The translations under genes and the position numbers were made by a program. This document shows positions 38,993-46,737 of a stretch of 64,000 nucleotides of DNA, in pieces (the first letter of the stretch is position 1; each line of letters opens with the position of its first letter). The notes under the pieces are model-generated. The model ran no database searches and was not told the DNA's origin. It saw only the letters and a program-made list of their open reading frames with translations. This DNA comes from Coprococcus phoceensis (lineage in GTDB: Bacteria > Bacillota > Clostridia > Lachnospirales > Lachnospiraceae), in assembly GCF_900104635.1 (NCBI RefSeq), contig NZ_FNWC01000007.1, forward strand, positions 1-64,000, written 5' to 3'.

Positions 38993-39480
38993 TGAAAAAA
39001 TCAACAATTGCACTGATTGTGGCGGCTTTTGTATGTCTGGGACTTTCTGTATTTTCTGTAAAAGCCTCAGTGGTAAGAACAAATGATGCCATTCAAAATA
39101 TCGGAGAAGTAACTTATACAGAGGAATCAAAAGCAAAAATCGATCGTGCAGTAAAATATTATAATGCATTAGATCCGAATTTTGATCTCAAAAAGAAGAT
39201 TAAAAATATGAATGTATTTAATGCGGCAAAAATAGAATATGCACGTCTGGCAATTAAAGCGGCAAGTGTTGCAGATGCAAGAAAGACTGTAGAAGGCTAT
39301 TCCTTTGATGATGTGAAAAAATATGTAACAGAAGCAAGAGAAGTGATTGACAGCTATCTGACAGCTGATCAATATACTCTTATCGAAAATTATGCAGACC
39401 TGATAGAGTTGGAATCTGAATATACTTCAACAGGAAGTTCCGGTGGTTCTTCGGAAGAAGTATCTATTCCAATGTGTTAG
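38992..39480 (+). CDS. Small exported helical protein of unknown function
   Basis: No family was recognised. The 162-aa product has an N-terminal signal peptide (about 1-26, core ALIVAAFVCLGLSVFSV) and then a soluble, charged, helical domain without repeats. A Ser/Gly linker (STGSSGGSSEE) comes before the C-terminal end, which finishes in a single Cys. Start and preceding stop overlap (TAATG), so it is co-translated with the symporter. The next gene makes a thioredoxin-like lipoprotein, so a role in extracellular cystine or thiol handling is plausible but unproven. Confidence 0.72.
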   Translation: MKKSTIALIVAAFVCLGLSVFSVKASVVRTNDAIQNIGEVTYTEESKAKIDRAVKYYNALDPNFDLKKKIKNMNVFNAAKIEYARLAIKAASVADARKTVEGYSFDDVKKYVTEAREVIDSYLTADQYTLIENYADLIELESEYTSTGSSGGSSEEVSIPMC

Positions 39481-39503
39481 GAAAAGATAGGAGGAGATTG
39501 ATC

Positions 39504-41024
39504 ATGAAAAGAAAACTAATCTCTGCTGTTCTTGTTACAGTGATGGCGGCAGGAATGATTACGGGTTGCTCAGGAAAAAACAGCAGCATCAAAAATAATG
39601 TTAAAACTTTAGAAAAAGAAGAACTCAAAGTCTCGAATGCACAACTTTCTTCCCCGGACTATGAGTTTGAAAAAGAATATGCTTACGGTGACTTTAATGC
39701 ACACTCCAAAGCAGATGCAGAACGACAGGATGGAATTGATACGTTTGAGGATAAAGATATTGTATTTCAGGACATCAGCTATGACCAGCTCATTCAGCTT
39801 TTGGGACAGGAAGGAAATTACCTGATTCAGTTGAGCGGTTCATGGTGTCATAACAGCCGTGCAATGAGTCCTTATGTAAATGCATATGCAAAGGAATACG
39901 GAATTGATACTATTTATTCTTATGATTTTAATGTAGATAATGGTGATGACGGTTCTATGTTTGTCCGTATGTCGAACGAAAAGACAACTCTTGGAACAAA
40001 ATACAATTATATGTATGGAGAGTTTGTGTCAAGATATCTTACAAACTTGGATGACTGGATTGCATATCCGTCAGATCACGATACTGCACTTTCTTATACC
40101 AATGCAGAAGGGAAAGAGGTGACAGTCGGAAGATTGCAACAGCCTATTATCTTTCTTTATAACAAAGATAATCAGACAGACTACAGCGGGAAAGGAAATA
40201 CAAGCGGAAAATGTCCAATCATGTATGCTTTTGAGGAGATGGTTGACCGTGACTCCAAAGGTCTTTATGTGAAGGAAACGGACGACGAAGGAAATCCGGT
40301 TCTTGATAAAGAAGGAAATCAGGTAAGAAAGTATGTGACGGATGAGTATACAGCACGTCTAAAACAAATGTTTGAATTTATTAAAACAAATAACATTCAA
40401 TTTTCAAAGTATACAAAAGAAACATATATTCGAGATACATTTAACAGTTACGGAACAGAAGTTTTTGGCTCTGACGAGCAGATAAATATTTACCCGATTA
40501 CATACCGTCAACTGGAATGGTTGCTTGATGAAAAGGGAAATTCGCTTGTGCTCATAGGTGGTTCTGGAAATGAAAAAACACGTGCCATTATTGGACAAAT
40601 CAATCAGTATGCAGTGAAAAACAATGTTCGTGTGTACATGTATGATCCTCAGATTGACGGAGGAATAACTGTTGATAAGTGGGGATACACACAGACAACT
40701 TCTATTTGTGAAGAAAACTCTCCAATTGCGAAAATGTATACAGGATTGATTGACAGACATCTTACAAATCTGACAGCAGCAAAAACAACAGAAGATGGCT
40801 ATGCATTGATTCAGGAACCATATTTCTTTGCTTATAATAAAGATGCAAAAGATGAAGATGGTTTTGCTGCACCGATTACGGCTTCTGTGGAATTGCCGTA
40901 TACGACAGATTCTGAAAAGAGATATTATATCGGAAAAGAAAAGAACATGGAAGCATGCAATTCGCAGATTGAGACTGTGTTCGAAAGCTATGCACAGAAT
41001 GTAGGTATAGAATTAGAAAAATAG
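39504..41024 (+). CDS. Lipoprotein with duplicated thioredoxin-like domain
   Basis: The 506-aa protein has a lipoprotein signal (lipobox ITGC, Cys at about 22). Two thioredoxin-like halves follow in tandem. The first half carries LSGSWCHNSRAMSPYVN, with a CxxS-type site (WCHNS). The second half has GGSGNEKTRAIIGQINQY at the same place and has lost the Cys. Both halves share matching blocks further on (YGEFVSRYLTNL / YTGLIDRHLTNL; QQPIIFLYNKD / QEPYFFAYNKD), which shows an internal duplication. The start at 39504 has AGGAGG upstream. It should sit on the outer membrane face beside a cystine symporter. Confidence 0.78.
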   Translation: MKRKLISAVLVTVMAAGMITGCSGKNSSIKNNVKTLEKEELKVSNAQLSSPDYEFEKEYAYGDFNAHSKADAERQDGIDTFEDKDIVFQDISYDQLIQLLGQEGNYLIQLSGSWCHNSRAMSPYVNAYAKEYGIDTIYSYDFNVDNGDDGSMFVRMSNEKTTLGTKYNYMYGEFVSRYLTNLDDWIAYPSDHDTALSYTNAEGKEVTVGRLQQPIIFLYNKDNQTDYSGKGNTSGKCPIMYAFEEMVDRDSKGLYVKETDDEGNPVLDKEGNQVRKYVTDEYTARLKQMFEFIKTNNIQFSKYTKETYIRDTFNSYGTEVFGSDEQINIYPITYRQLEWLLDEKGNSLVLIGGSGNEKTRAIIGQINQYAVKNNVRVYMYDPQIDGGITVDKWGYTQTTSICEENSPIAKMYTGLIDRHLTNLTAAKTTEDGYALIQEPYFFAYNKDAKDEDGFAAPITASVELPYTTDSEKRYYIGKEKNMEACNSQIETVFESYAQNVGIELEK

Positions 41025-41039
41025 GTAGATATATGGTTA

Positions 41040-41085
41040 TAGAAATACCACTCCATCGCTCGCCAAAGTTTTGGAGTGGTTTTCT
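41040..41085. terminator. Bidirectional terminator-like inverted repeat
   Basis: ACCACTCCA (41047-41055) pairs with TGGAGTGGT (41072-41080), extended by AGAAA / TTTCT at the ends. It can serve the lipoprotein gene (+) and the small ORF or coaBC (-). The outer arms are shared with the repeat at 52281-52327. Confidence 0.7.
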
Positions 41086-41098
41086 ATGCTCTAAAACA

Positions 41099-41158
41099 TT
41101 ATCTGATAAACGTAAAAACGAATGTTAGTAATGCCAAAATGAACATTCCAAAAGCCAT
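41099..41158 (-). CDS. Possible small hydrophobic peptide, holin-like toxin type
   Basis: A 19-residue reading frame, MAFGMFILALLTFVFTFIR, is almost entirely hydrophobic and ends in Arg. It strongly resembles the helix of short holin-like toxins. Upstream in the same frame YDPFDFKDL also fits that family, but without an ATG and ending at a stop nearer coaBC. There is no good ribosome binding site. It lies between coaBC and the terminator at 41040-41085. It may be a real short toxin, a coaBC-linked peptide or a decayed remnant. Confidence 0.35.
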   Translation of the reverse strand: MAFGMFILALLTFVFTFIR

Positions 41159-41180
41159 CAGGTCTTTGAAATCAAAAGGA

Positions 41181-42380
41181 TCATATCAATGTTAGCTTTT
41201 CAAGAATCTTATCTAAAATTTGTTTTGCCGCTTCGGCTTTTGTCATAATGTCTAATGCGAGTTCTTCTTCTTTTGTAATCATCGTAATGACATTCGTATC
41301 GGTTCCGAATCCGGCACCGGACACTTTTAAATTGTTTGCAATAATCATATCGAGATGTTTCTTTTCCAGTTTCGCACGGGAATTCTCTAACATATTTTCT
41401 GTTTCCATAGAAAAGCCACATAAAAATTGGTGATTTTTTTTGTGTTCTCCTAAGTGCTTCAAAATATCTTTCGTGCGCTCTAATGGAATACAGAGAGAGT
41501 CGTCTGACTTTTTCATCTTTTCATCACTGACAGAGGCAGGACGATAATCTGCCACAGCGGCAGCTTTGATGATAATGTCCTGAGTATCGGAACAAGAAGT
41601 TACGGCATCAAACATTTCTTCAGCACTTTTAATAGAAATCGTATTGACAAATGGTGGTTTCGGAAGTGAAGTAGGTCCAGTGACTAAAGTTACATTGGCA
41701 CCGCGGAGCATTGCGCAGTTTGCAATGGCATACCCCATTTTTCCGGTAGAATGATTGGTAATATAGCGAACAGGGTCGATCGCTTCTGTGGTTGGTCCGG
41801 CGGTGACAAGGACATTTAATCCTTTCATATCTTTTTCATATGCGATTTCTTTTAAGATATAGTCTAGTAAAGTCTCTGGATCAGGGAGTTTTCCTTCTCC
41901 TACGTCACGGCAGGCAAGCATTCCGGTTGCCGGATCAATCACCTCAAATCCGTAATCTTTTAATTTCAGCAGATTGTCCTGTGTAATCTGGTTCTGATAC
42001 ATCTGTGTGTTCATTGCCGGCGAAATGATTTTTTTACAGGTACATGCGAGTGTTGTAGTTGTAAGCATGTCATCAGCAAGTCCATTTGCCAGTTTGGCGA
42101 TAACATTGGCAGTTGCAGGAGCGATTAAAACGACATCTGCCTGTTTGGAGAGCGCCACATGCTCTACATTATATTGAAAATTTCGATCAAATGTATCAAC
42201 AAGACAACGATTGTTTGTCAATGTTTCGAATGTAATCGGATGGATAAAATTTGTTGCGTTCTTTGTCATGATAACATGGACATTACAATGAAGCTTTACA
42301 AGCATGCTGGCAAGATTGGCGATTTTGTAGGCGGCAATACTTCCCGTAACACCTAAAATAACAGTTTTTCCCTTTAACAT
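41181..42380 (-). CDS. coaBC: Bifunctional phosphopantothenoylcysteine decarboxylase/synthase
   Basis: This 399-aa enzyme makes 4'-phosphopantetheine, the CoA precursor, from phosphopantothenate and cysteine. The CoaC flavoprotein half (1-180) has GVTGSIAAYK, the active-site His in YNVEHVALS and PAMN at about 114-117. The CoaB half (185-399) has NVLVTAGPTTEAIDPVRYIT and the KAAAVADYRP, KKDILK-like and GFGTDTN blocks. It is divergent from panT and coaX, so the CoA genes are grouped. Confidence 0.94.
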   Translation of the reverse strand: MLKGKTVILGVTGSIAAYKIANLASMLVKLHCNVHVIMTKNATNFIHPITFETLTNNRCLVDTFDRNFQYNVEHVALSKQADVVLIAPATANVIAKLANGLADDMLTTTTLACTCKKIISPAMNTQMYQNQITQDNLLKLKDYGFEVIDPATGMLACRDVGEGKLPDPETLLDYILKEIAYEKDMKGLNVLVTAGPTTEAIDPVRYITNHSTGKMGYAIANCAMLRGANVTLVTGPTSLPKPPFVNTISIKSAEEMFDAVTSCSDTQDIIIKAAAVADYRPASVSDEKMKKSDDSLCIPLERTKDILKHLGEHKKNHQFLCGFSMETENMLENSRAKLEKKHLDMIIANNLKVSGAGFGTDTNVITMITKEEELALDIMTKAEAAKQILDKILEKLTLI

Positions 42381-42478
42381 AATTTGAAATCCTCTGCTTT
42401 CTGAATGGTTTGTAAATTATTCTAGCACATATTTAGAAAAAGTGTACGCAAATTTTGTGTTTATTTTTGAAAACATGG

Positions 42479-42508
42479 TTGTTTTCGTGTGAAGGAGGAT
42501 GGTATACT
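42479..42508 (+). promoter_or_regulatory. Promoter of panT-coaX
   Basis: TTGTTT, an 18-base spacer and TATACT with an upstream TG (extended -10) give a 5' leader of about 155 bases. Confidence 0.65.
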
Positions 42509-42527
42509 GAGAAAGTAACTCCGTTGC

Positions 42528-42620
42528 AGTTCACGGAATTCAATTCCTTTCATCAACACACGACATCAGACGTTTCCATGCGAGCATGAGCGTTCTCAGA
42601 CGTATGTGTATGTGTGAACT
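42528..42620 (+). promoter_or_regulatory. Structured 5' leader of panT-coaX
   Basis: AGTTCAC at 42528-42534 can pair with GTGAACT at 42614-42620, closing a ~90-base region. Inside are smaller hairpins: GGAAT / ATTCC at 42535-42547 and CATG-CGAG-CATG near 42579-42590. CACACGAC and GTGTATG segments could add a further stem. No T tract or full terminator is seen, so control would be on translation or RNA stability. No known riboswitch was recognised. A pantothenate- or CoA-related signal is the obvious idea (inference). Confidence 0.45.
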
Positions 42621-42670
42621 GGAGCGATATGTATTGTATCTCGTAAGAGAATGATAACAAGGAGGAAAAA

Positions 42671-43327
42671 ATGAATAACAAAGCAAAGAGTGACGGAAGG
42701 TCACAGACACTTGGCATGGTACAGGTTGCACTGTTCGCGGCACTGATTATTATCATGGCATTTACCCCATTCTTAGGATATATCCCGCTTGGATTTACAA
42801 GGGCGACGATTATCCATGTACCGGTTATTATCGGTTCTATTTTACTTGGTCCAAAGAAAGGCGCTGTTTTAGGAGGCATTTTTGGACTGACGAGTTTTAT
42901 TAATAATACGATGAATCCGACAGTGACATCGTTTGTGTTTACACCGTTTTATTCACTCGGTGAGATGCAGGGGGGGATCGGAAGTATTATTATCTGTTTT
43001 GTCCCACGTATTTTAGTTGGGATTATTCCGTATTTTGTATTTAAAGTATTGTATAAGGAAATGAAGTCCAAAGGATCAGGCATGCTGGTAGCTTTAGGAA
43101 TTGCAGGGCTTGCGGGATCTTTTGTCAACACATTGTTAGTAATGAATTTGATTTTTGTGTTTTTTAGAGATGCCTATGCAGCGGCAAATGGAGTTGCGGC
43201 AAATGCGGTGTATGGCTTTATTTTATCCATCATTGCGATGAATGGAATACCTGAGGCGATTGTTGCGGCAGTGATTGTGGCAGTTGTCGGAAGAACGCTG
43301 TTGAAATCGCGTCTCGTGACAGGATAG
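42671..43327 (+). CDS. panT: ECF transporter S component for pantothenate (PanT-like)
   Basis: This 218-aa membrane protein has five or six helices and binds the vitamin for an energy-coupling-factor transporter. The family match rests on LFAALIIIMAFTPFLGYIPL, ATIIHVPVIIGSILLGPKKG and GGIFGLTSFINN. It sits next to coaX and across from coaBC, which supports pantothenate as substrate. The ATPase and T components of the transporter are not in the window. Confidence 0.87.
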   Translation: MNNKAKSDGRSQTLGMVQVALFAALIIIMAFTPFLGYIPLGFTRATIIHVPVIIGSILLGPKKGAVLGGIFGLTSFINNTMNPTVTSFVFTPFYSLGEMQGGIGSIIICFVPRILVGIIPYFVFKVLYKEMKSKGSGMLVALGIAGLAGSFVNTLLVMNLIFVFFRDAYAAANGVAANAVYGFILSIIAMNGIPEAIVAAVIVAVVGRTLLKSRLVTG

Positions 43328-43340
43328 CAGGAGGAAAAAT

Positions 43341-44111
43341 ATGATTCTGGCAATTAATATCGAGAATACGAACACCGTGGTCGGATGTTTTGAAGGTGAA
43401 AATATAGTCTTTGTGGAGAGCATTTCCACGAGCCTGACAAGAACAGGGCTGGAGTATGCAATTAGTTTTAAAAATATATTTGAATTACATGGCTTGAATA
43501 TGAATCAGATAGAGGGAACGATTATCGCATCTGTGGTGCCCCCGGTGACAAATGTTGTAAAAGAGGCGGCAAAGAGGATTTCCGAAAATGAGGTGTTGAT
43601 TATCGAACCGGGAGTGAAGACCGGATTGAATATTATGATGGATCAGCCGGGACAGGTGGGGAGTGACCTGGTGGCAAATGCAGTAGCAGGGATAGCAGAG
43701 TACCCACTTCCGCTCATTGTAGTCAACATGGGAACAGCGACGACCCTTTCTGTGATTGATGCAAAAAAACATTATATCGGAGGAATGATTATTCCGGGAG
43801 TCCGGATTTCTTCGGAATCTCTGACGCAAGGAACGGCGCAGCTTCCGAAAATCAGTTTGGAACGGCCGAAAAAGGTTATTGGAAGTAATACGGTGGAATG
43901 TATGAAAAGTGGAATCATTTATGGGACTGCTGCCTGTATAGATGGCTCCATTGCCAGCATTGAGAGAGAATTGAAAGAAAAAGCGGCAGCTATTGTTGCG
44001 ACCGGGGAGGCTGCGAAGTATATCGTTCCCCATTGCGGTCGGAATATGTTTTTAGATGAAAATTTATTGTTGAAAGGTCTAAAACTCATATATGAAAAGA
44101 ATCAGAAATAG
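43341..44111 (+). CDS. coaX: Type III pantothenate kinase
   Basis: The 256-aa enzyme phosphorylates pantothenate, the first CoA step. Motifs are the N-terminal IENTNTVVG phosphate loop, PGQVGSDLVANAVAG with the catalytic Asp, VNMGTATTLSVID, and GGMIIPGVRIS. It is 13 bases after panT with a GGAGG site, so the uptake protein and kinase are cotranscribed. Confidence 0.94.
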   Translation: MILAINIENTNTVVGCFEGENIVFVESISTSLTRTGLEYAISFKNIFELHGLNMNQIEGTIIASVVPPVTNVVKEAAKRISENEVLIIEPGVKTGLNIMMDQPGQVGSDLVANAVAGIAEYPLPLIVVNMGTATTLSVIDAKKHYIGGMIIPGVRISSESLTQGTAQLPKISLERPKKVIGSNTVECMKSGIIYGTAACIDGSIASIERELKEKAAAIVATGEAAKYIVPHCGRNMFLDENLLLKGLKLIYEKNQK

Positions 44112-44118
44112 TGCTTTA

Positions 44119-44146
44119 GATGGCGGTTTTAAATATAACCGCCATC
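44119..44146. terminator. Inverted repeat at the convergent ends of coaX and the SDR gene
   Basis: GATGGCGGTT and AACCGCCATC form a perfect 10-bp stem with an 8-base loop. It includes the last codons of the SDR gene. No T tract follows on either strand, so it is at most a weak terminator. Confidence 0.4.
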
Positions 44147-44863
44147 CAGACCGATGATTTGACCGGTCAGATAGGAAGGACTGTTGACAAGATTCCATAC
44201 CAAATCAGCGACTTCCTGCGGTGTGCCGAAACGCCCCGCAGGAATTTCTTCTTCAAAGGCAGATTTTTCTTCTGCGCTCAGTTGGGCATTCATGCTCGTC
44301 TCAATCGCCCCACATGCGATAGCATTTACCTGAATATTACTTGGAGCAAGCTCTTTGGCAAGCGCCCGCGTAAGCCCGTGGATACCGGATTTTGTTGCGG
44401 AATAGGCAGCTTCGCAGGAGGCGCCGACTGTTCCCCACATCGAGGATATGTTGATAATCTTACCGGATTTTTTTGACACCATTTTTGGAATTGCTTCACG
44501 GGAGCAGTAAAATACAGAGGAAAGATTCGTGTCCAGAAGATTGCACCATTCTTCATCGCTCATATCGCTTAGCAGACCAATGTGAGCAATTCCCGCATTG
44601 TTGACAAGTACATCCAGACAGTCGTATTTTGTGTAAATCATCTCGTACAGCTCTTTGACAGAATGTGGATTTCCTACATCGCCGATAAAAATATCGCAGG
44701 AGCCGTAAGGAATTGCTTCGATTGCAGATTTTACGGATTCCAGTTCTGAGATGGAGTGACGACAATTTAAGAATACGTGGTAATTATTTTGTGCAAATGT
44801 CATTGCAATGGCACGTCCGATCCCACGGGAAGCACCAGTGACTAATACCGTTTTTTTGTGCAT
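44129..44863 (-). CDS. Short-chain dehydrogenase/reductase, FabG-like
   Basis: The 244-aa classical SDR binds NAD(P)H through TGASRGIG at 9-16 and has NNAG at about 88-91. Its catalytic residues are Ser in INISSMWG, Tyr in YSATKSG and Lys four residues later. The C-terminal LTGQIIGLDGGY is typical of 3-oxoacyl-ACP reductases. No fatty-acid genes are nearby, so a role in other ketone reductions cannot be excluded. The cofactor preference is not clear. Confidence 0.85.
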   Translation of the reverse strand: MHKKTVLVTGASRGIGRAIAMTFAQNNYHVFLNCRHSISELESVKSAIEAIPYGSCDIFIGDVGNPHSVKELYEMIYTKYDCLDVLVNNAGIAHIGLLSDMSDEEWCNLLDTNLSSVFYCSREAIPKMVSKKSGKIINISSMWGTVGASCEAAYSATKSGIHGLTRALAKELAPSNIQVNAIACGAIETSMNAQLSAEEKSAFEEEIPAGRFGTPQEVADLVWNLVNSPSYLTGQIIGLDGGYI

Positions 44864-44895
44864 AAAAATTCCTCATTTCCTTCGTTGATGACATC

Positions 44896-44924
44896 ATTAT
44901 AGCGTAATTGGGGAGGGGAGGCAA
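44896..44924 (-). promoter_or_regulatory. Promoter of the SDR gene
   Basis: On the minus strand TTGCCT, a 17-base spacer and perfect TATAAT lie 33 bases before the start. Confidence 0.65.
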
Positions 44925-44941
44925 TCACAAGGTGGTTTTAG

Positions 44942-44994
44942 TTGACATTCGTCATGAATTAGATTACAATGAATACATCAAAAATATTTGATGT
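44942..44994 (+). promoter_or_regulatory. Promoter and ArsR operator of the arsR gene
   Basis: TTGACA, a 17-base spacer and TACAAT (44965-44970) form the promoter. Just after it lies the palindrome ACATCAAA-AATA-TTTGATGT (44975-44994), covering the likely start point. The same sequence recurs at 45342-45361. Confidence 0.8.
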
Positions 44995-45008
44995 GAGGTG
45001 TCCGTAGA

Positions 45009-45281
45009 ATGAATGGGTATAAAAACGATACGATCATATTTAAAGCACTCTGTGATGAAAAGAGACTTTCGATACTGGAATTGCTCAAAGGCGGTGAAAA
45101 GTGTGCGTGTGTCCTGATGGAAGAATTGAATATCGCTCAGTCTGCGTTATCTTATCACATGAAGATTTTGTGTGAGTCGGGAATAGTAACAAGCAGACAG
45201 GAAGGTAAATGGACGCACTACACCATCAGTAAAAGTGGGAGAGAATATGCAATCAAGAGATTGACGGAACTTACATCCTAG
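45009..45281 (+). CDS. ArsR-family metalloregulator
   Basis: The 90-aa winged-helix repressor has an ECACV-like metal-sensing segment (EKCACVLMEEL, Cys32 and Cys34) and the DNA-recognition helix AQSALSYHMKILCESGIV. ArsR proteins release DNA on binding arsenite or other metal ions. The operator overlaps its promoter and is repeated before the downstream permease gene. The gene is followed by a terminator, so the permease has separate expression. Confidence 0.88.
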   Translation: MNGYKNDTIIFKALCDEKRLSILELLKGGEKCACVLMEELNIAQSALSYHMKILCESGIVTSRQEGKWTHYTISKSGREYAIKRLTELTS

Positions 45282-45304
45282 CAGATGAAGAGGAATCGGA
45301 AATA

Positions 45305-45330
45305 AAAAGTCATCATTAGATGGCTTTTAT
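45305..45330 (+). terminator. Terminator of arsR
   Basis: AAAAGTCATC pairs with GATGGCTTTT (one G-U) around an ATTA loop, and TTTTAT ends the element. Confidence 0.7.
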
Positions 45331-45341
45331 AAAAGCCTAAC

Positions 45342-45361
45342 ACATCAAAAATATTTGATAT
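45342..45361 (+). promoter_or_regulatory. Second ArsR operator, before the permease gene
   Basis: ACATCAAAAATATTTGATAT matches 19 of 20 bases of the operator at 44975-44994. It lies 24 bases before the permease start. Confidence 0.75.
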
Positions 45362-45385
45362 GAAAAAACAATATGGAGGTGTTGA

Positions 45386-46399
45386 ATGGAGAAGTTAAAA
45401 TTAATGTTTCAATTTTTGCAGGAACAGATACTTGGAATGAAATGGATGAATGAAATTATCGGAAAAGGTTTGTCAGTGTTGGGGGTAGATATTCAAGGAA
45501 GAGTAGGAGGAAGCATTCAGTTTTTCCTATATGATGTGATTAAGATTACGATTTTATTATGCTTGCTTATTTTTATCATATCCTATATTCAAAGCTATTT
45601 TCCACCGGAGAGAAGTAAAAAGATATTAGGAAGATTTCATGGAATATGGGCAAATATAATTTCGGCGTTGCTTGGAACCGTGACTCCGTTTTGCTCGTGT
45701 TCAAGTATTCCAATTTTTATGGGATTTACAAGTGCAGGATTGCCGCTTGGAGTAACATTTTCGTTTTTGATATCTTCACCGATGGTCGATTTGGGAAGTT
45801 TGGTATTGTTGATGAGCATCTTTGGCGCGGAAATTGCATTTGTCTATGTTATCTTAGGACTTGCGATTGCGGTAATAGGAGGTACGCTTATAGAAAAAAT
45901 GCATATGGAAACGTATGTGGAAGAATTTATCAGAAACGCCAGTCATGTGGAGAGTGACTCCCCGACTATCACAAAGCGAGAACGGGTTATGAATGCAAAA
46001 GAACAAGTGCAATGGACATTTCGTAAAGTATTTCCGTATATTTTAGTGGGTGTGGGAATTGGAGCGATTATTCACAATTGGATTCCTCAGACGTGGATTG
46101 AATCCATTTTGGGAAGCAACAATCCGTTTGGCGTAGTCCTTGCAACCTTGGTTGGAATTCCGATGTATGCGGATATTTTCGGGACAATTCCGATTGCGGA
46201 AGCACTGCTTGTAAAAGGGGCGCAACTTGGAACGATTCTTTCTTTTATGATGGCGGTTACAACACTGAGTCTGCCGTCCATGATTATGTTGAAAAAGGCC
46301 GTAAAACCAAAGTTGCTAGGTGTATTTATTACAATTTGTGCGACCGGAATTATAATAGTTGGATATGTGTTTAATGCATTTCATGTATTTTTAATGTAG
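45386..46399 (+). CDS. arsP: ArsP-like permease
   Basis: The 337-aa membrane protein belongs to the permease family that includes ArsP, an exporter of trivalent organoarsenicals. The TPFCSCSSIPIFMGF block contains a cysteine pair for the metal. A second copy-like block, GIPMYADIFGTIPIAEALL, lies in the C-terminal half. About eight helices are seen. Placed under an ArsR operator and next to an arsC remnant, an arsenical substrate is likely but unproven. Confidence 0.85.
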   Translation: MEKLKLMFQFLQEQILGMKWMNEIIGKGLSVLGVDIQGRVGGSIQFFLYDVIKITILLCLLIFIISYIQSYFPPERSKKILGRFHGIWANIISALLGTVTPFCSCSSIPIFMGFTSAGLPLGVTFSFLISSPMVDLGSLVLLMSIFGAEIAFVYVILGLAIAVIGGTLIEKMHMETYVEEFIRNASHVESDSPTITKRERVMNAKEQVQWTFRKVFPYILVGVGIGAIIHNWIPQTWIESILGSNNPFGVVLATLVGIPMYADIFGTIPIAEALLVKGAQLGTILSFMMAVTTLSLPSMIMLKKAVKPKLLGVFITICATGIIIVGYVFNAFHVFLM

Positions 46400-46419
46400 A
46401 TGAGCAGGAGGAGATGAAA

Positions 46420-46710
46420 ATGAAAGAGAAAGTGGCATTTGTATGTGTCCATAATTCTTGCAGAAGTCAGATTGCGGAAGCACTTGGGAAAAGCTTGGCT
46501 TCTGAGATTTTTGAAAGCTATTCAGCAGGTACGGAGACGAAACCACAGATTAATCAAGATGCTGTCCGTTTGATGAAAGAGCAGTATCAGATTGATATGG
46601 AAGAAACACAATATTCAAAACTGTTGTCTGAAATACCACCGGTGGACATTGTCATCACTATGGGATGTAATGTTGACACTACAATGAGATGGCATTATAA
46701 TCTGTGGTAG
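46420..46710 (+). pseudogene. arsC: Truncated arsenate reductase (LMW phosphatase type)
   Basis: The frame encodes 96 residues that match thioredoxin-coupled ArsC for the first ~85: VAFVCVHNSCRSQIAEALG with the catalytic Cys, then DIVITMGCNV. After MGCNV it diverges and ends within 13 residues, whereas normal ArsC has 130-140 residues with a second and third Cys beyond this point. The C-terminal region is deleted, so arsenate reduction by the usual disulfide relay cannot occur. The start at 46420 has AGGAGG upstream. It may be a dead gene or a phosphatase-only variant. Confidence 0.7.
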
Positions 46711-46737
46711 AGAAAAGCACGAAAGGGAGGAACTACC

